Assembly: GCF_900176595.1 (NCBI RefSeq)
Contig: NZ_LT838813.1
Span: forward strand, 5,784,001 to 5,848,000
DNA: 64,000 nucleotides
From: Aquiflexum balticum DSM 16537
Lineage (GTDB): Bacteria; Bacteroidota; Bacteroidia; Cytophagales; Cyclobacteriaceae
Reading direction: 5' to 3'
This document shows positions 9,889-21,600 of this stretch, in pieces. The notes below the pieces were generated by a model that saw only the letters and a list, made by a program, of their open reading frames with translations, made no database searches and had not been told where the DNA came from. Each line of letters starts with the position of its first letter. Positions within the stretch are counted from its first letter, which is position 1. Position numbers and translations under genes: made by a program.

Positions 9889-10884
9889 TCAATCCAAACT
9901 ATTTGAGGATAACTCTTTATATATTTGTATGATTTTTTCTGCAACGATTTCCTTATCAAAGTTCAATTTCTTAATTCTTTCCCGTCCTTTGATTCTACCC
10001 TTGTTTTTGCCAAATTCAATTGCCTTGATAATTTCATTGCTGAATCCCTCAGGGTCATAGGGTGCCATAAAACAGCCTTCTAAATCGGCCGTATTCTCCG
10101 CCACATCTCCCACATCGGTGAATACTATAGGGCAATTACATGCAAAAGCTTCTTTGACTACATTGGGGGAACCTTCGTGGAAGGAGGGAATTAACAAAGC
10201 AGTAGCAGCACTAAAATAATATTTTAGGTTTTCGCTTTTCTCCTGAAATACCGCATGCAATTCAACCGGATATCCATTTTCTTTTAATTTTTTAACAGCA
10301 TCTAAGGCAAGGGGATAATTCTTTTCAGGTCTATTGGGCTTTGCCATAAATATAAAATGATCAATCTGGGGATCCCAACCTAGATGATTTAATGCTTCAG
10401 CTTTAGGAATTTCTTGGAAAAGTGTGGTATCCACTCCATTGGAAAGAATATATGTAGGCCCTTTTCTCCTCCAAAACATATTTTTCATACTACTATTCAT
10501 TACTATGACTGATTTATAGACATAAATCCCGAAAAAATGATTGATCCATAGTATGATTTTATTACCAAAACTCATCTTCCCTTTAAGGTCCTTTAGCCCT
10601 AATACATCTGTACCCATTAAAGTCACAAGTAAAGGTAGCCTCCCCTTGGCTAGTTGGGCCACGATACAAGAGAATCCAAAATGCGCATGAATCAAATCAT
10701 AAGAATGTTTTTTAAGGTGTTTTCTCAGTTTGAAAATATTAAAGAAATAACCTCTTATTCCGTTTCCAAAAATCAAAAAACGATCAATTTCAACTCCTTT
10801 TTCTTCCAGACTTTTGGCCTGTAATTGGATAATAGGGTTTAAGCCTTTTCCCCTATTGCCACTGGATACAAATAGTACTCTCAT
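9889..10884 (-). CDS. Glycosyltransferase family 4 (331 aa)
   Basis: The N-terminus reads MRVLFVSSGNRGKGLNPI and later DLIHAHFGFSC, typical of the acceptor half of GT4 enzymes. The donor half contains FMAKPNRPEKNY near residue 165 and the E-x7-E motif EGSPNVVKE near residue 238, followed by NCPIVFTDVGDVAENT. The enzyme should add one sugar to a growing repeat unit at the cytoplasmic membrane face. At 331 residues it is slightly short for the family but appears complete. It lies 86 bp upstream of the MBOAT start and 119 bp downstream of the DUF354 gene, in the same orientation. Confidence 0.9.
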   Translation of the reverse strand: MRVLFVSSGNRGKGLNPIIQLQAKSLEEKGVEIDRFLIFGNGIRGYFFNIFKLRKHLKKHSYDLIHAHFGFSCIVAQLAKGRLPLLVTLMGTDVLGLKDLKGKMSFGNKIILWINHFFGIYVYKSVIVMNSSMKNMFWRRKGPTYILSNGVDTTLFQEIPKAEALNHLGWDPQIDHFIFMAKPNRPEKNYPLALDAVKKLKENGYPVELHAVFQEKSENLKYYFSAATALLIPSFHEGSPNVVKEAFACNCPIVFTDVGDVAENTADLEGCFMAPYDPEGFSNEIIKAIEFGKNKGRIKGRERIKKLNFDKEIVAEKIIQIYKELSSNSLD

Positions 10885-11003
10885 GAATCAATAATTTTTT
10901 TACTTGATTTAATCCGAATTTGATTTAACAAAAATAGTTTCGTTTCATTGAATTATTATTTTATTAAATTTTTCAAAGAAATGAATATTATCGGAAAATG
11001 AAG

Positions 11004-12062
11004 TTAATTGGACAAAGCCTTTTTTACAAGATCTAAATTTTCTATTGCCTCCATCATAAACTGGGTAGTATCCAATTTGTCAGAAAGTAATTTTTCCCTT
11101 TTGGATTTGAATTCTAAATCAAGATGGGGTTTCTGTAACAATTCAATAGCTTTTTCAATTGCCCTTTCCTGATCTACAGGACTTTCGGTGTAATTGTAAA
11201 CTAAACCATATTCATGTTCTTCTTCATCCGTATATCCCAATCCATTGTCATTCAAAAAAATTGCTGGCGTTCCTAAAACAGCTGCTTCAGAAGTCATTGT
11301 CCCACTCTCTCCAAAAAGCATACTACTGTAATAAAGTGCATCATGGATTCTGTGTAGAGGAATCCTGATTTGAAATGGTTTGAGTTTTTCAGGCAATTCC
11401 TTTTCAGAAGAAATAAAAACTTTTACCAACTTAGACATTTCTAAAACCGCTTTGGTTTTATTTTCCAAACTTATTCCTGCATGACCAAAATCATGTGCTG
11501 CGGCCCAGGAAACAAACCTAACAATTACATATCTTTCACCAGGACTAATCCCTAAGATCTGGAAAATATCGGGATTCGGAGTATAATAATTGGGATGTAA
11601 ATAGGATAGTTCCATAAAACTATTGAACCTCACCTGTTTTTCACCCAAATCAATACGATAACAGGAAGGGGTGAAGATTTTAGTAGCAAAAGGAACCGTC
11701 AATTTATGATGTAATGCCGCATGTTCGGAATCACTGAAAACCAAGGAGGTTTTCCCCAATAATTTGGCGACTTGAGAAGGATAGGGATGCAGGAAATTCA
11801 AAAATACATCAGGCTTAAATCTCAATGCTATGGTCAGAAGTTTCAAATCAGCATAGACAAGATATACAAATTTTCCGATTTTGCCCTCCTTTCCTTTACC
11901 CCTATTGATAAAGGGAATGTTATAATATTCCAAGAGTTGATGTTCTATTTCTTTATTTCTGGATACCACCAAAATCTGATGACCTTTTTCAGTCATTATT
12001 TCATAAAAATTTCGGAAATAGTGGACATGGGCGGGATGATTTATATCAATTAAAATTTTCAT
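11004..12062 (-). CDS. DUF354-family GT-B-like protein (352 aa)
   Basis: The start MKILIDINHPAHVHYFRNF is characteristic of DUF354 proteins, which share the GT-B fold of UDP-GlcNAc 2-epimerases and MurG-like enzymes. Other family features are VFSDSEHAALHH near residue 110, FTPSCYRIDLG, and the glycine/serine-rich loop FGESGTMTSEAAVLGTPAIF near residue 255, which corresponds to a nucleotide-sugar site. The activity of this family is not firmly established; epimerase or glycosyltransferase are both possible. It is the first gene of the minus-strand cluster, facing the plus-strand GT4 at 12742 across a 679-bp gap that probably contains promoters for both. Confidence 0.85.
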   Translation of the reverse strand: MKILIDINHPAHVHYFRNFYEIMTEKGHQILVVSRNKEIEHQLLEYYNIPFINRGKGKEGKIGKFVYLVYADLKLLTIALRFKPDVFLNFLHPYPSQVAKLLGKTSLVFSDSEHAALHHKLTVPFATKIFTPSCYRIDLGEKQVRFNSFMELSYLHPNYYTPNPDIFQILGISPGERYVIVRFVSWAAAHDFGHAGISLENKTKAVLEMSKLVKVFISSEKELPEKLKPFQIRIPLHRIHDALYYSSMLFGESGTMTSEAAVLGTPAIFLNDNGLGYTDEEEHEYGLVYNYTESPVDQERAIEKAIELLQKPHLDLEFKSKREKLLSDKLDTTQFMMEAIENLDLVKKALSN

Positions 12063-12741
12063 TTTTTAAATATTTTACACATAACTTTTTCAAGAATTTT
12101 TTATTAAACCAAAAACGATGAAATTTTGGGAATAGGAACAATGAATTCAATAACAAGATCCCTAATTAAATTCTTTAATTTTATACATGAAAAGTAACAT
12201 TACTCTAAAGAAGTGAAATAAGCGCAGTAAATTTAAAAAAAAAAACAAAATAAGCAATAAAACCTTTTTTCTTAAGATTCATGTCATTTTGAATGCTTGA
12301 TTAATAAAGGCACAATTACTTTTAACTTGAGTCTTCAAGCTAAATAAATGAAAATCCCCACCCTTTATAATTTTAATATGTAAAGAAATTTTTAAATTTA
12401 GGCTTTTTAGAATGAATGATATATTCTTGTAAGAAAAATAAGATCTACAGTAAAAATTATAATATAGTTCATTTCCAAAAAACAATTAATACTAATTTAA
12501 AAATTCATAAAAATAATTATGATGTTTTGAGAATTTCAAGATAAAACCCTTAACAAGGTCATCAAACCTTTTCTTTTTACCAATGCCTGGCTCTAAAAAT
12601 CAAATAGAGTTACAATAATCATTCAGTTCTTTAGAATAATTGGGAATTAGATAAGCAATCAATTGGGCCAAATGGTTACTTTCGAATAGATAACTTTAAA
12701 AAAAGGTTAAATAAAATACTTAAATATAATTTTTAGATATC
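12063..12741. other. AT-rich divergent intergenic region
   Basis: This gap separates the divergent glycosylation operons and is rich in A/T runs. I see no convincing gene or hairpin terminator. A short coding-like stretch on the minus strand around 12530-12680 contains in-frame stops and resembles nothing I recognise; it could be a gene relic. Promoters for both directions are expected here, but I could not identify a clear TTTG/TAnnTTTG pair. Confidence 0.5.
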
Positions 12742-13851
12742 GTGGCAAAATTCTTATTTACCGAAACTGCAGTTATGGAATTAATTGCAACAGAAGGTGG
12801 GGCTTCCGGAGGGGCAGCAGTGCAAACATTGATGTGGATGGAAGGACTCCATCACATTGGGCATGAGATTTTTTTGGCAAAAAGGGAAAATGACTTAAGG
12901 CCAATTAAACCTGAATACCAAAAATTTCATTTAGTATCGACTTTTAATAGTGAAAAAGGTATAAAGAAAATTCGTTGGGCAACCTATAGATTGCCGAAAT
13001 TTTACAAAGCCTTAAAGAAAGTTAAACCTGATTTTTTATATGAATCAGTGCCAGGTTGGAATAGTTATATAACTGCACTTTTTTGCAAAATGTTAGGGAT
13101 CAAACATGTTATCAGAATATCCAATGATAATCTCTTAGATAAAAGGTTAAAAAATACCGCAAGCACCTCACACCAGTTTTTTTTGATTTTAGGCTTAAAA
13201 TGGTCTGATTATATATTGGCCCAAAATGAGTATCAATTGCGAAAGCTGAAAAAGAAATTTCCCAAAAAGCCAATTGTTAAATTTTACAATCCAATCAAAA
13301 TTAATCCTGAGTTTCTGAGTGCCAAAAAAGAAATGAAGGGATATTTTACCTGGATTGCTAATTTCCGTTATCAAAAGAATTTAAAATTACTATATCAAAT
13401 AGCTACTTTGCTTCCTGATGAGGAGTTCAAAATTGCTGGGGTGCCCACTAAACATTATGATGAAGAGTCAAAAAAATATGTAGATAAATTACAAAAATTA
13501 GATAATGTTTATTTTATGGGGAAACTTAATAGATCAGAAATTCTGCCTTTTTTAGCAAATGCTAAATTTTTAATCAACACCTCAAGGTATGAAGGTTTTA
13601 GCAATACTTTTTTGGAAGCTATGAATTCCGGAACACCAATTATTAGCAGTAACCTAGTCAATCCTGATCAAATAATTGAAAAATACAATTTAGGATTAAT
13701 CTATACGGATGAAATAGCCCTAATCCAAAAATTAAAGAATCTTGAAATGGAGGATTATCAAAATATGTCTTTTAGTTGTATAAATTATTTAAATCAAAAT
13801 CATGATCATTTGTTATTAAGTAAAAAGTTAGTGAAATTTTTAAATCATTGA
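12742..13851 (+). CDS. Glycosyltransferase family 4, GTG start (369 aa)
   Basis: This enzyme begins with GTG at 12742. Its N-terminus, translated as MAKFLFTETAVMELIATEGG, aligns with MARFYFT and MPKILFS of the paralogues at 46423 and 47598, so the GTG is preferred over the downstream ATG. The loop GGASGGAAVQTLMWME is shared by the whole set. The donor half has WIANFRYQKNLKLLY near residue 205 and the E-x7-E motif EGFSNTFLE near residue 283. It probably transfers a sugar to a lipid-linked intermediate. A damaged fourth family member lies at 23550-24540, which indicates local duplication and divergence. Confidence 0.88.
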   Translation: MAKFLFTETAVMELIATEGGASGGAAVQTLMWMEGLHHIGHEIFLAKRENDLRPIKPEYQKFHLVSTFNSEKGIKKIRWATYRLPKFYKALKKVKPDFLYESVPGWNSYITALFCKMLGIKHVIRISNDNLLDKRLKNTASTSHQFFLILGLKWSDYILAQNEYQLRKLKKKFPKKPIVKFYNPIKINPEFLSAKKEMKGYFTWIANFRYQKNLKLLYQIATLLPDEEFKIAGVPTKHYDEESKKYVDKLQKLDNVYFMGKLNRSEILPFLANAKFLINTSRYEGFSNTFLEAMNSGTPIISSNLVNPDQIIEKYNLGLIYTDEIALIQKLKNLEMEDYQNMSFSCINYLNQNHDHLLLSKKLVKFLNH

Positions 13852-13959
13852 AAAAATTTAAATCACTAAATTTGATGAAACCTTAAAATTGAGGATAATA
13901 AAAGATCTTGTGTTAATTAAAACAAAAATTAAGTCACTTAAAAAAATAAACAATCCTTC

Positions 13960-15087
13960 ATGACTAATAGAACAATACTTTTTATTCAAATAGGTTCTTT
14001 TTCACATATAAACAAGGCCTTCTTCCAATCCTTAGAAAAGAAATTTCCAGATTACAATATTGAATGCCTTGATCTCAAAATCTTGGTTAAACAAATGAGT
14101 TTTAAAGATAAACTTGGGTTTGCTATTAAATCTCTTTTTTCATCTAAAAAAATAATTCGGAATGATTTCAGGGGCTTGAACCAAAAAAGATCCCATTTTT
14201 TTAAGCTTAGCAATAGATTAATCCTCAAGGCAACTCAAAAAAAAGTTTATGTATTTTCTATTCAAACCCAATCCAACTTTAATGGCAATTTAGGGTATTG
14301 TCCACATTATATCTATACTGACCACACTCATTTGGTGAATTTAAGTTATCCTGGATTTGATACAAGGATTCTAAATTCAAAAAATTGGGTAGAACAGGAA
14401 ACCAAACTTTATAAGAATGCTACTGGAATTTTTACTATGAGCAATCATGTGAAAAATTCACTAAGAGATCAATATCACATCCAATCTGATAAAGTTAAAT
14501 GTGTATATGCTGGTTCCAATATATCCTATTCCGATATTTTTTATCCATTAGACAGGTATTCTAATAAAAACATCTTGTTTGTAGGTGTAGATTGGGAAAG
14601 AAAAGGAGGTCCTGAGTTATTTGAGGCTTTTAAGTTGGTTTATCAAAAACATCCGGATGTAAAATTGGATATTGTCGGTTGCAGTCCCGAAATCCAACAT
14701 CCAAATGTTAAAATATGGGGAAAATTGCCTTTAGATCAAGTCAAAAAACATTATGAAACCGCTTCTATATTTTGTATGCCTTCCAAAAGAGAACCTTTTG
14801 GCATCGTTTATCTGGAAGCCATGGCCTATAAATTGCCTATTGTTGGGCTAAATATCGGAGCCTTACCTGATTTTGTAGAAGAAGGGAAAAATGGTTTTTT
14901 GCTGGATTACAAGGATATTCAGGGGATGGCATCTCAATTGATTTATCTATTAGACAACCCAAAATTGTGTAAAAAAATGGGTGAATATGGTTATCTAAAA
15001 ATGGAGAAACAATATCAATGGAAAAAATCTGTGACTTCAATTCGTGAATTTATCGAAAATCAAGGGGTATTGGAAAAACTGCGTTAA
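13960..15087 (+). CDS. Glycosyltransferase family 4 (375 aa)
   Basis: The protein is a complete GT-B enzyme, but it does not belong to the EGFSNTFLE paralogue set. YIYTDHTHLVNL near residue 125 lies in the acceptor domain. ILFVGVDWERKGGPELFEAF near residue 207 is the usual hinge and donor-domain start, and EPFGIVYLE near residue 278 is the E-x7-E donor-site motif, followed by PIVGLNIGALPDFVEEG. It resembles enzymes that add hexoses to lipid-linked glycans, but donor and linkage are not predictable. It follows the previous GT4 by 108 bp in the same orientation and may share its transcript. Confidence 0.9.
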   Translation: MTNRTILFIQIGSFSHINKAFFQSLEKKFPDYNIECLDLKILVKQMSFKDKLGFAIKSLFSSKKIIRNDFRGLNQKRSHFFKLSNRLILKATQKKVYVFSIQTQSNFNGNLGYCPHYIYTDHTHLVNLSYPGFDTRILNSKNWVEQETKLYKNATGIFTMSNHVKNSLRDQYHIQSDKVKCVYAGSNISYSDIFYPLDRYSNKNILFVGVDWERKGGPELFEAFKLVYQKHPDVKLDIVGCSPEIQHPNVKIWGKLPLDQVKKHYETASIFCMPSKREPFGIVYLEAMAYKLPIVGLNIGALPDFVEEGKNGFLLDYKDIQGMASQLIYLLDNPKLCKKMGEYGYLKMEKQYQWKKSVTSIREFIENQGVLEKLR

Positions 15088-15629
15088 GTATTTTTTTTGG
15101 CTGGAATAATTACAGTCCTTCGGGATTTCTCTTTTTTGGTATGTTCGCTTCAATTTTCAGTTCGGCTTATCTTTACTTCGATAGGATTATAGCCATCTTT
15201 TTTAACTGAAAAATAACTCATATCGTGTGAAGAGGGAGGAAATTTTTCAGGCATTCTTTGATAAGAATACAATGCTAACCTGCTTTCGGTTAGCAGATAT
15301 TCTAAATTTTTATGATAAAAATCATTGAAACACTATGCTTTTCGAAAAACATAAAACTCGATTTCCGATTAAATTAATTTTTGCTCGTTTTTTTTTGTAA
15401 ATCATAAAACATAATATGTGTTTCATTTTTTTATATTTCAAATAATATTTATAGATTTGACCAAGAATTATCTTTAAACATAAAAGGAAGTTGTAAATAA
15501 CAAAAAACATCTTCAAAATCAGCCAAAATTATACAGATACAAATGCAAAATTCAATTTCAAAAGGACTTCCGTCTTGTATATATCTCGCATTATAAATTG
15601 CCCTTTTATTTTTCTTTCTATTAAATATC
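15088..15629. other. Intergenic region with a decayed open frame and a hairpin
   Basis: On the minus strand about 75 codons read in a coding-like way from about 15325 down to 15088. They include YLLTESRLALYSYQRMPEKF and are interrupted by an in-frame TGA, with another stop just upstream. I do not recognise the product; it may be the 3' relic of a lost gene. A hairpin with arms gctaacc and ggttagc lies at 15272-15292. The rest, up to the next start, is AT-rich without clear features and must contain the promoter of the 2554-residue gene. Confidence 0.4.
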
Positions 15630-18600
15630 ATGAATATGAAAAACTTATTCCTGTTTCAATCCATCAAAATCCTTACAGTTTTTGTAGGATTAATGTTGAT
15701 TACTTCCTTTGAATTAAGAGCCCAAAGCGTGGAATTTGACTTAAGCACTTTGAATTTTAATGGCTTTACCCCCCCCTCTCAGGGGACTTCCCTAAAATTC
15801 GGACCTGATAACAGGTTATACCTTGCCAGAAGAAGAGGCGAAATTCAAATTTATAGAATTGAAAATACGGGAAACAATATCTATAGTGTGGTGGACCATG
15901 AAATTTTATTTGATGTAAAAAGCATTCCTAATCATGATGATATCGGCACCCCTGCTTGGAATGGCAGATCAGACAGACAGATTACTGGGATAGAAGTTGT
16001 CGGCACCCCTGAAAACCCAATCATTTATGTGGGATCGAGTGACCCTACTTGGGGTGGTCCTTCCGGAGATAAGGTCTTGGATACCAATTCAGGGATTATT
16101 ACCAAATTGACTTGGAATGGCAATTCCTGGGATGTTGTGGATTTGGTTAGAGGGCTTCCAAGGTCTGAAGAAAACCATTCTACCAATGCCGTTGAATTTA
16201 CCATTATCAACAATAAGCCTTATTTATTGGTAGCTAGTGGAGGGTTTACCAATGCTGGGTCACCCAGCACCAACTTTACCTGGATTACGGAATATGCCCT
16301 TTCCGCAGCGCTTTTGAGTATTGATTTGGATGCCATTGAATCTATGCCTATCCAGATAGACCCAAGTTCAGGAAGACAATATAAATATGATATTCCAACA
16401 CTTGATGATCCTTCCAGGCCAAATCTAAATGGTATTTATGATCCAAATCATCCGGATTACGACGGCATTGATGTAGGAGATCCTTGGGGCGGAAATGATG
16501 GGCTAAACATGGCTATGGTGGTGGAGGGCGGACCTGTACAGATATTTTCGGCTGGCTACAGAAATGCTTACGATTTTGTTGTTACAGAGGCTGGAAAAGT
16601 TTTTATTACCGATAATGGCCCCAATGCCAATTGGGGTGGATTGCCAGAAAATGAAGGTAATCCATCTACTGTTACAAATAATTATTTAACAGGGGAACCG
16701 GGTGGCAATAGTACCAATAAATCTGCAAGTGGAGAGCATGTCAGAAATCAGGATCATATTTTATTGATTACGCAGGACATTCAATCCTATCAGCCAGGCG
16801 CTTTTTATGGAGGACATCCAACACCTATTCGGGCTAATCCAGGAGTCCCTTATTCCTTAGGAGCCTCTTTTCCTTTTAATCCGGGAGGAGCGGGCTTGTA
16901 CACCAAATCCATTGGGGATGATAGCAATTGGACCAATCTTTCCCCATTATACACTCCGAATGAAATTTTCAGAACCCAAGTTTTAGCTCCCATAGCTCCC
17001 GGTGAACCCGGTTTTGATGCATATGCCCAAACTACACTTCCAGTGAATTGGCCGCCTGTCCCCTTAATTCTTTCCAATCCTGCAGAAGCCGATTATAGAG
17101 ATCCCGCATTTGTCAACCCCAATGGACCTCAACCAGAGTTTGTGACCATTTGGAAAAAGAACAGCAATGGAATCGATGAATACAAAGCTTCCAATTTTGG
17201 AGGAGCATTAAAAGGGGCCTTGATCGGTGGCAGGAATGAAGGTTTTTTACATTTGGTCAGACTAAACCCTGATGGTTCTTTGCTGTCCTTGGAAGAGGAT
17301 AAATGGAATTTGAATGGGGGCAATGCATTGGGCATTACCTGTCAGGGAGATGAGGATATATTTCCGGGAACCATTTGGGTAGCAACTTTTGATAATAGGA
17401 TCAGTATTCTGACTCCTTCCAACAATCCATTTTGTCCCCTACCCGATGATCCATTTTTTGATCCCAATGCAGATTATGACAATGATGGCTTCACCAATCA
17501 GGATGAAATTGACAATGGAACGGATTATTGTTCAGGTGCCTCCCGGCCAAACGATTTTGATGGGGATTTTGTCTCTGACCTGAATGATTTGGATGATGAT
17601 GGAGATGGTATTTGGGATGAATTGGATCCTTTTCAATTGGGAAGCCCCTCAGATTTGCCCATTAATAATGAATTGTTTTCAGATAAAACAGACGAGTTAG
17701 GTAGACCATTTGGTTACCGAGGTTTGGGACTAACGGGCTTAATGAACAACGGCGCTCCAAATCCAAACTGGTTAAATTGGTTGGATAAAATTAACGAAGG
17801 CCCTCTTCCTGATGATATTTATGGGGGTGCGGCCGGTGCCATACAAATAGCCATGACAGGAGGTACTGCCAATGGTTTGGTAAATAATCAGAAAAAAGGA
17901 TTCCAATTCGGAGTAAATGTTGGCACCGAGACAGGGGAATTTTTGGTCATTGGAGGGCTTTTAGGCTTTCAGGGGCCGCAGATGTTCTATGATATTGACC
18001 ATGATGGGGAATTGGGAATTCAAATGGGCGATGGAAGCCAAAGCAATTTCTTGAAATTGGTATTTACCAAGACCGGAATAATGGCTGCTTTGGAAATTGA
18101 CGATCTTCCTGACCCCAACCCACTCTTACTTCCTTTGGAAGTGGAGGACCGTCCTTTGAGTTCTGAAACGGTAGAGTTTATGTTCCGGGTAAATCCAAAT
18201 CTTGGAACTGCTGAACCACAGATCAAAATTGGCAATAGACCCATTATCAGTATGGGTACAATTGTCCTTTCAGGAAAAATCCTTGAGGCGGTTCAGGATA
18301 TAGCTAAACCTTTGGCAATCGGTGTTTATGGAAGTTCTGCGGATGAAACAAAAGAATTCTTATCCATTTATGATTATTTCAAAGTATATGGGGAAAGACC
18401 CTTTGTCATAAACCCATTGCTTGATATTACCAGGCAAGTCGGATCTCCACAAAGACAATTTGATCTGAATGATTACTTTGATGACCACAACTTCAGTGGA
18501 AATCTGATTTTTACCCTTACCAATACCAATGAGGAAATATCGGCAGTTATTCAAAATAACCAACTGATATTGAATTTTCCGGAAAACCCTGCCTCAGGGA

Positions 18601-21600
18601 CTATCACCATTAAAGCTGCCAATCCAGCTGGATTTTTTATTGAACAGTCATTTGATGTTCAGGTCATCCCAGCGGAGCAAATTGTATTTAGAATAAATGC
18701 CGGAGGCGAGGTATTGGAGGGTCAAAATGATTCTCCCAATTGGAGAGCAAACAATGTGGCAGGCAATTATTCGGGAGATGGCTATGCTGTCAATACGGGA
18801 TTGGTCAACCCAAGTGATTTTACTTATGCAAACAAGCATACTTCGATACCTGAATATATTGATGAAATTACCTTTGCCGGAATTTTTGCCCAAGAAAGGG
18901 AAAGTGAAGGAGAGGACAATATGATTTTCAGCATACCTGCTTCCAATAGTATTTACAAGATAAGGTTATACTTTGGGAATAGTGATGCCGGCACTTCAAA
19001 TATCGGGGACAGGATTTTTGACCTTAAAATTGAAGAGCAAATAGTACAAAGTGACTTTGATTTTATTGAGGTATTTGGACATCAAGTTGGAGGAATGGTT
19101 GAATTTCAAATTTCAGTGACGGATTGGTTTTTGAATATTGAATTCATCAAAAAAATCGGAAATCCAGCTGTCAATGCCATAGAAATATTGGATACTACTC
19201 CAGCTGAACCCATTGTTATTATCAATCCCATCCCTGATCAAATCAATACCGTGAATGAAAATTTGGCCGGTGACTTACTTTTTACTGCTACAGGCGGAGT
19301 GGGTACGCTGCATTATAGTGCCAGCAATTTACCTCCTGGAGTGGATATAGAATCCGTCAATGGCAGACTCTATGGGAAAGTAGATCCAAGCGCTTTACCG
19401 AATAGTCCTTATTCTGTCACCCTTTTTGTTACTGATTCCAATAGCCCTGTACCCAATCAAGAGTTTATGACTTTTACCTGGACGATCTTGCCTTTTGATT
19501 CATGGAATATTCTTAATGAAGATCAGAATTATTCTGCAAGACATGAAAATGCCTTTGTTCAGGCAGGAGAGGCATTTTATCTGATGGGTGGACGGGGAAA
19601 TGAAAATTCTCGGACTATCGATATCTATAATTATCAACAAGATTCCTGGAATTCATTGGTCAATATTGCTCCAAAGCAATTTAACCATTTCCAAGCCACT
19701 GAATACAAGGGGTATATCTGGGTAATCGGTGCATTTGAAACTAATAATTTCCCGAATGAAGAACCTGCAAGTCATGTATGGATTTTTGATCCCGTCAACC
19801 AACAATATTTCCAGGGACCAGAAATTCCAGCAGATCGCAGAAGAGGTTCAGCGGGTCTCGTGGTATATAATGATAAATTTTACATGGTAGCCGGAAACAG
19901 ATTGGGCCATAACGCTCAATATGTGTCTTACTTTGATGAATTTGATCCTGCAACGGGAGAATGGACAATATTGCCTGATGCACCAAGGCCAAGAGATCAC
20001 TTCCATGCGACTGTAATTGGGACTAAAATGTATGTAGCTTCTGGCAGGCAAACAGGTGGGATCACTACTTTCGGCCCTGTAATCAGAGAAGTGGATGTTT
20101 ATGATTTTGAAACCGGCACTTGGTCCACCCTACCCAGCGCTTTGGATATACCTACCCCACGGGCTGGAGCAGTGGTAGCTAATTTTCAAAACAAATTGTT
20201 TGTGGCAGGAGGAGAAATCCCGGGTGGAGACAATACCGACGCATTGGATATCACTGAAATCTTTGATCCCCAGGAACAAACATGGACCACAGGACCGAGA
20301 CTCAACTTCAAGAGACATGGGACACAAGGAATTGTATCAGGAGATGGGCTATTCGTGGCCGCAGGTTCTCCAATCCGTGGCTCTGGAAACCAGAAAAACA
20401 TGGAGTTTTTTGGATTGAACAACCCACAAGGTACCGCGATTCTAAAAAGTACGCTTTCAGGCCCCGAAATAATTCAGTTGCCCGGTGAAAATGTAAATGT
20501 AGAACTCTCTGTCTTAGATGGTAACCAAGGGGTTTTTATCAGAAATATTTCCTTTACGGGAACAGATGCAGCAGAATTCAATCTGGGTGAAATGGATTAT
20601 TCGGGTGCTTTGATCTTACCCAATACTCTTTTTAACCTTACAATCAATTATTTGGGAACTAAGGGAAATCCGGAAGCAAATTTGTTGGTTGAATTTGGGG
20701 TAAATGATGAGCTTTTGATACCTATTGACAAAAATACTTTCAGTGTGGAAAGCTTTACCCTTATCAATCCTGAAAACACACTGGATATTTTGAATTTAGG
20801 TCAAGGAAGCATTTTGTTTTTGGATGAATTAGGCAACCAGGCGCTGAATTTTAGGGCAAATACCGACCCTATAGTAGTGGGATCTGTTTTCTTATCCTTA
20901 AATGGCCCTGTCAGCCTGTCAAGATTTGATGAGGGAGGTGCTTATACCTTATTATTCAATGAGGGAATCAATCTAGGTATTGGGGAATATACCCTTACCG
21001 CTACTCCATACTCCGAACCCGGAGGTGCCGGTACAGCAGGAACTCCACTGTCAATCAATTTTACAGTTATTGCTTCCTCAAGTAATCTGCCTGATATTCC
21101 TAGTTTAACTTCTCCGTCAAATGGCGCTATAAACCAACAAACTACAGTCGATTTAGTTTGGACAAGTATTTCAAATGCTGACAGTTATCGCATACAACTT
21201 GCCTCTGATATTGAATTTGACAGTGTTATTGCGGAAGAACCCGCTCATCCGACCAATTCCTTTACCACCCCTGAACTTACGGCAAATACCACATATTTCT
21301 GGAGGGTGTTGGCTTCAAACGTGGAAGGGGATTCGGACTGGTCCGAAACCCGCAGCTTTACCACAGAGGAAGAATCGGTTGTCAACCCTGACGAAGATCT
21401 AGTTGGCCACTGGAAGATGGACGAGGGATCCGGCAATGTACTCATTGACCATTCGGGCAACGGGAACAATGCGACCATTCAGAATACGGCCAATGTATTC
21501 TGGGAACCGGGAATAATCGGACTGGCCGTCAACTTCAACAGCTGGTCGGGAAGATACGGAGTGGCGCCCCACAGCCAATCGCTGGAAATAGCAGAGGCCC

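Noticed and set aside
12279-12485. A 68-codon minus-strand frame in the divergent spacer
   Set aside because: Low-complexity AT-rich composition, no family resemblance, no convincing start context.
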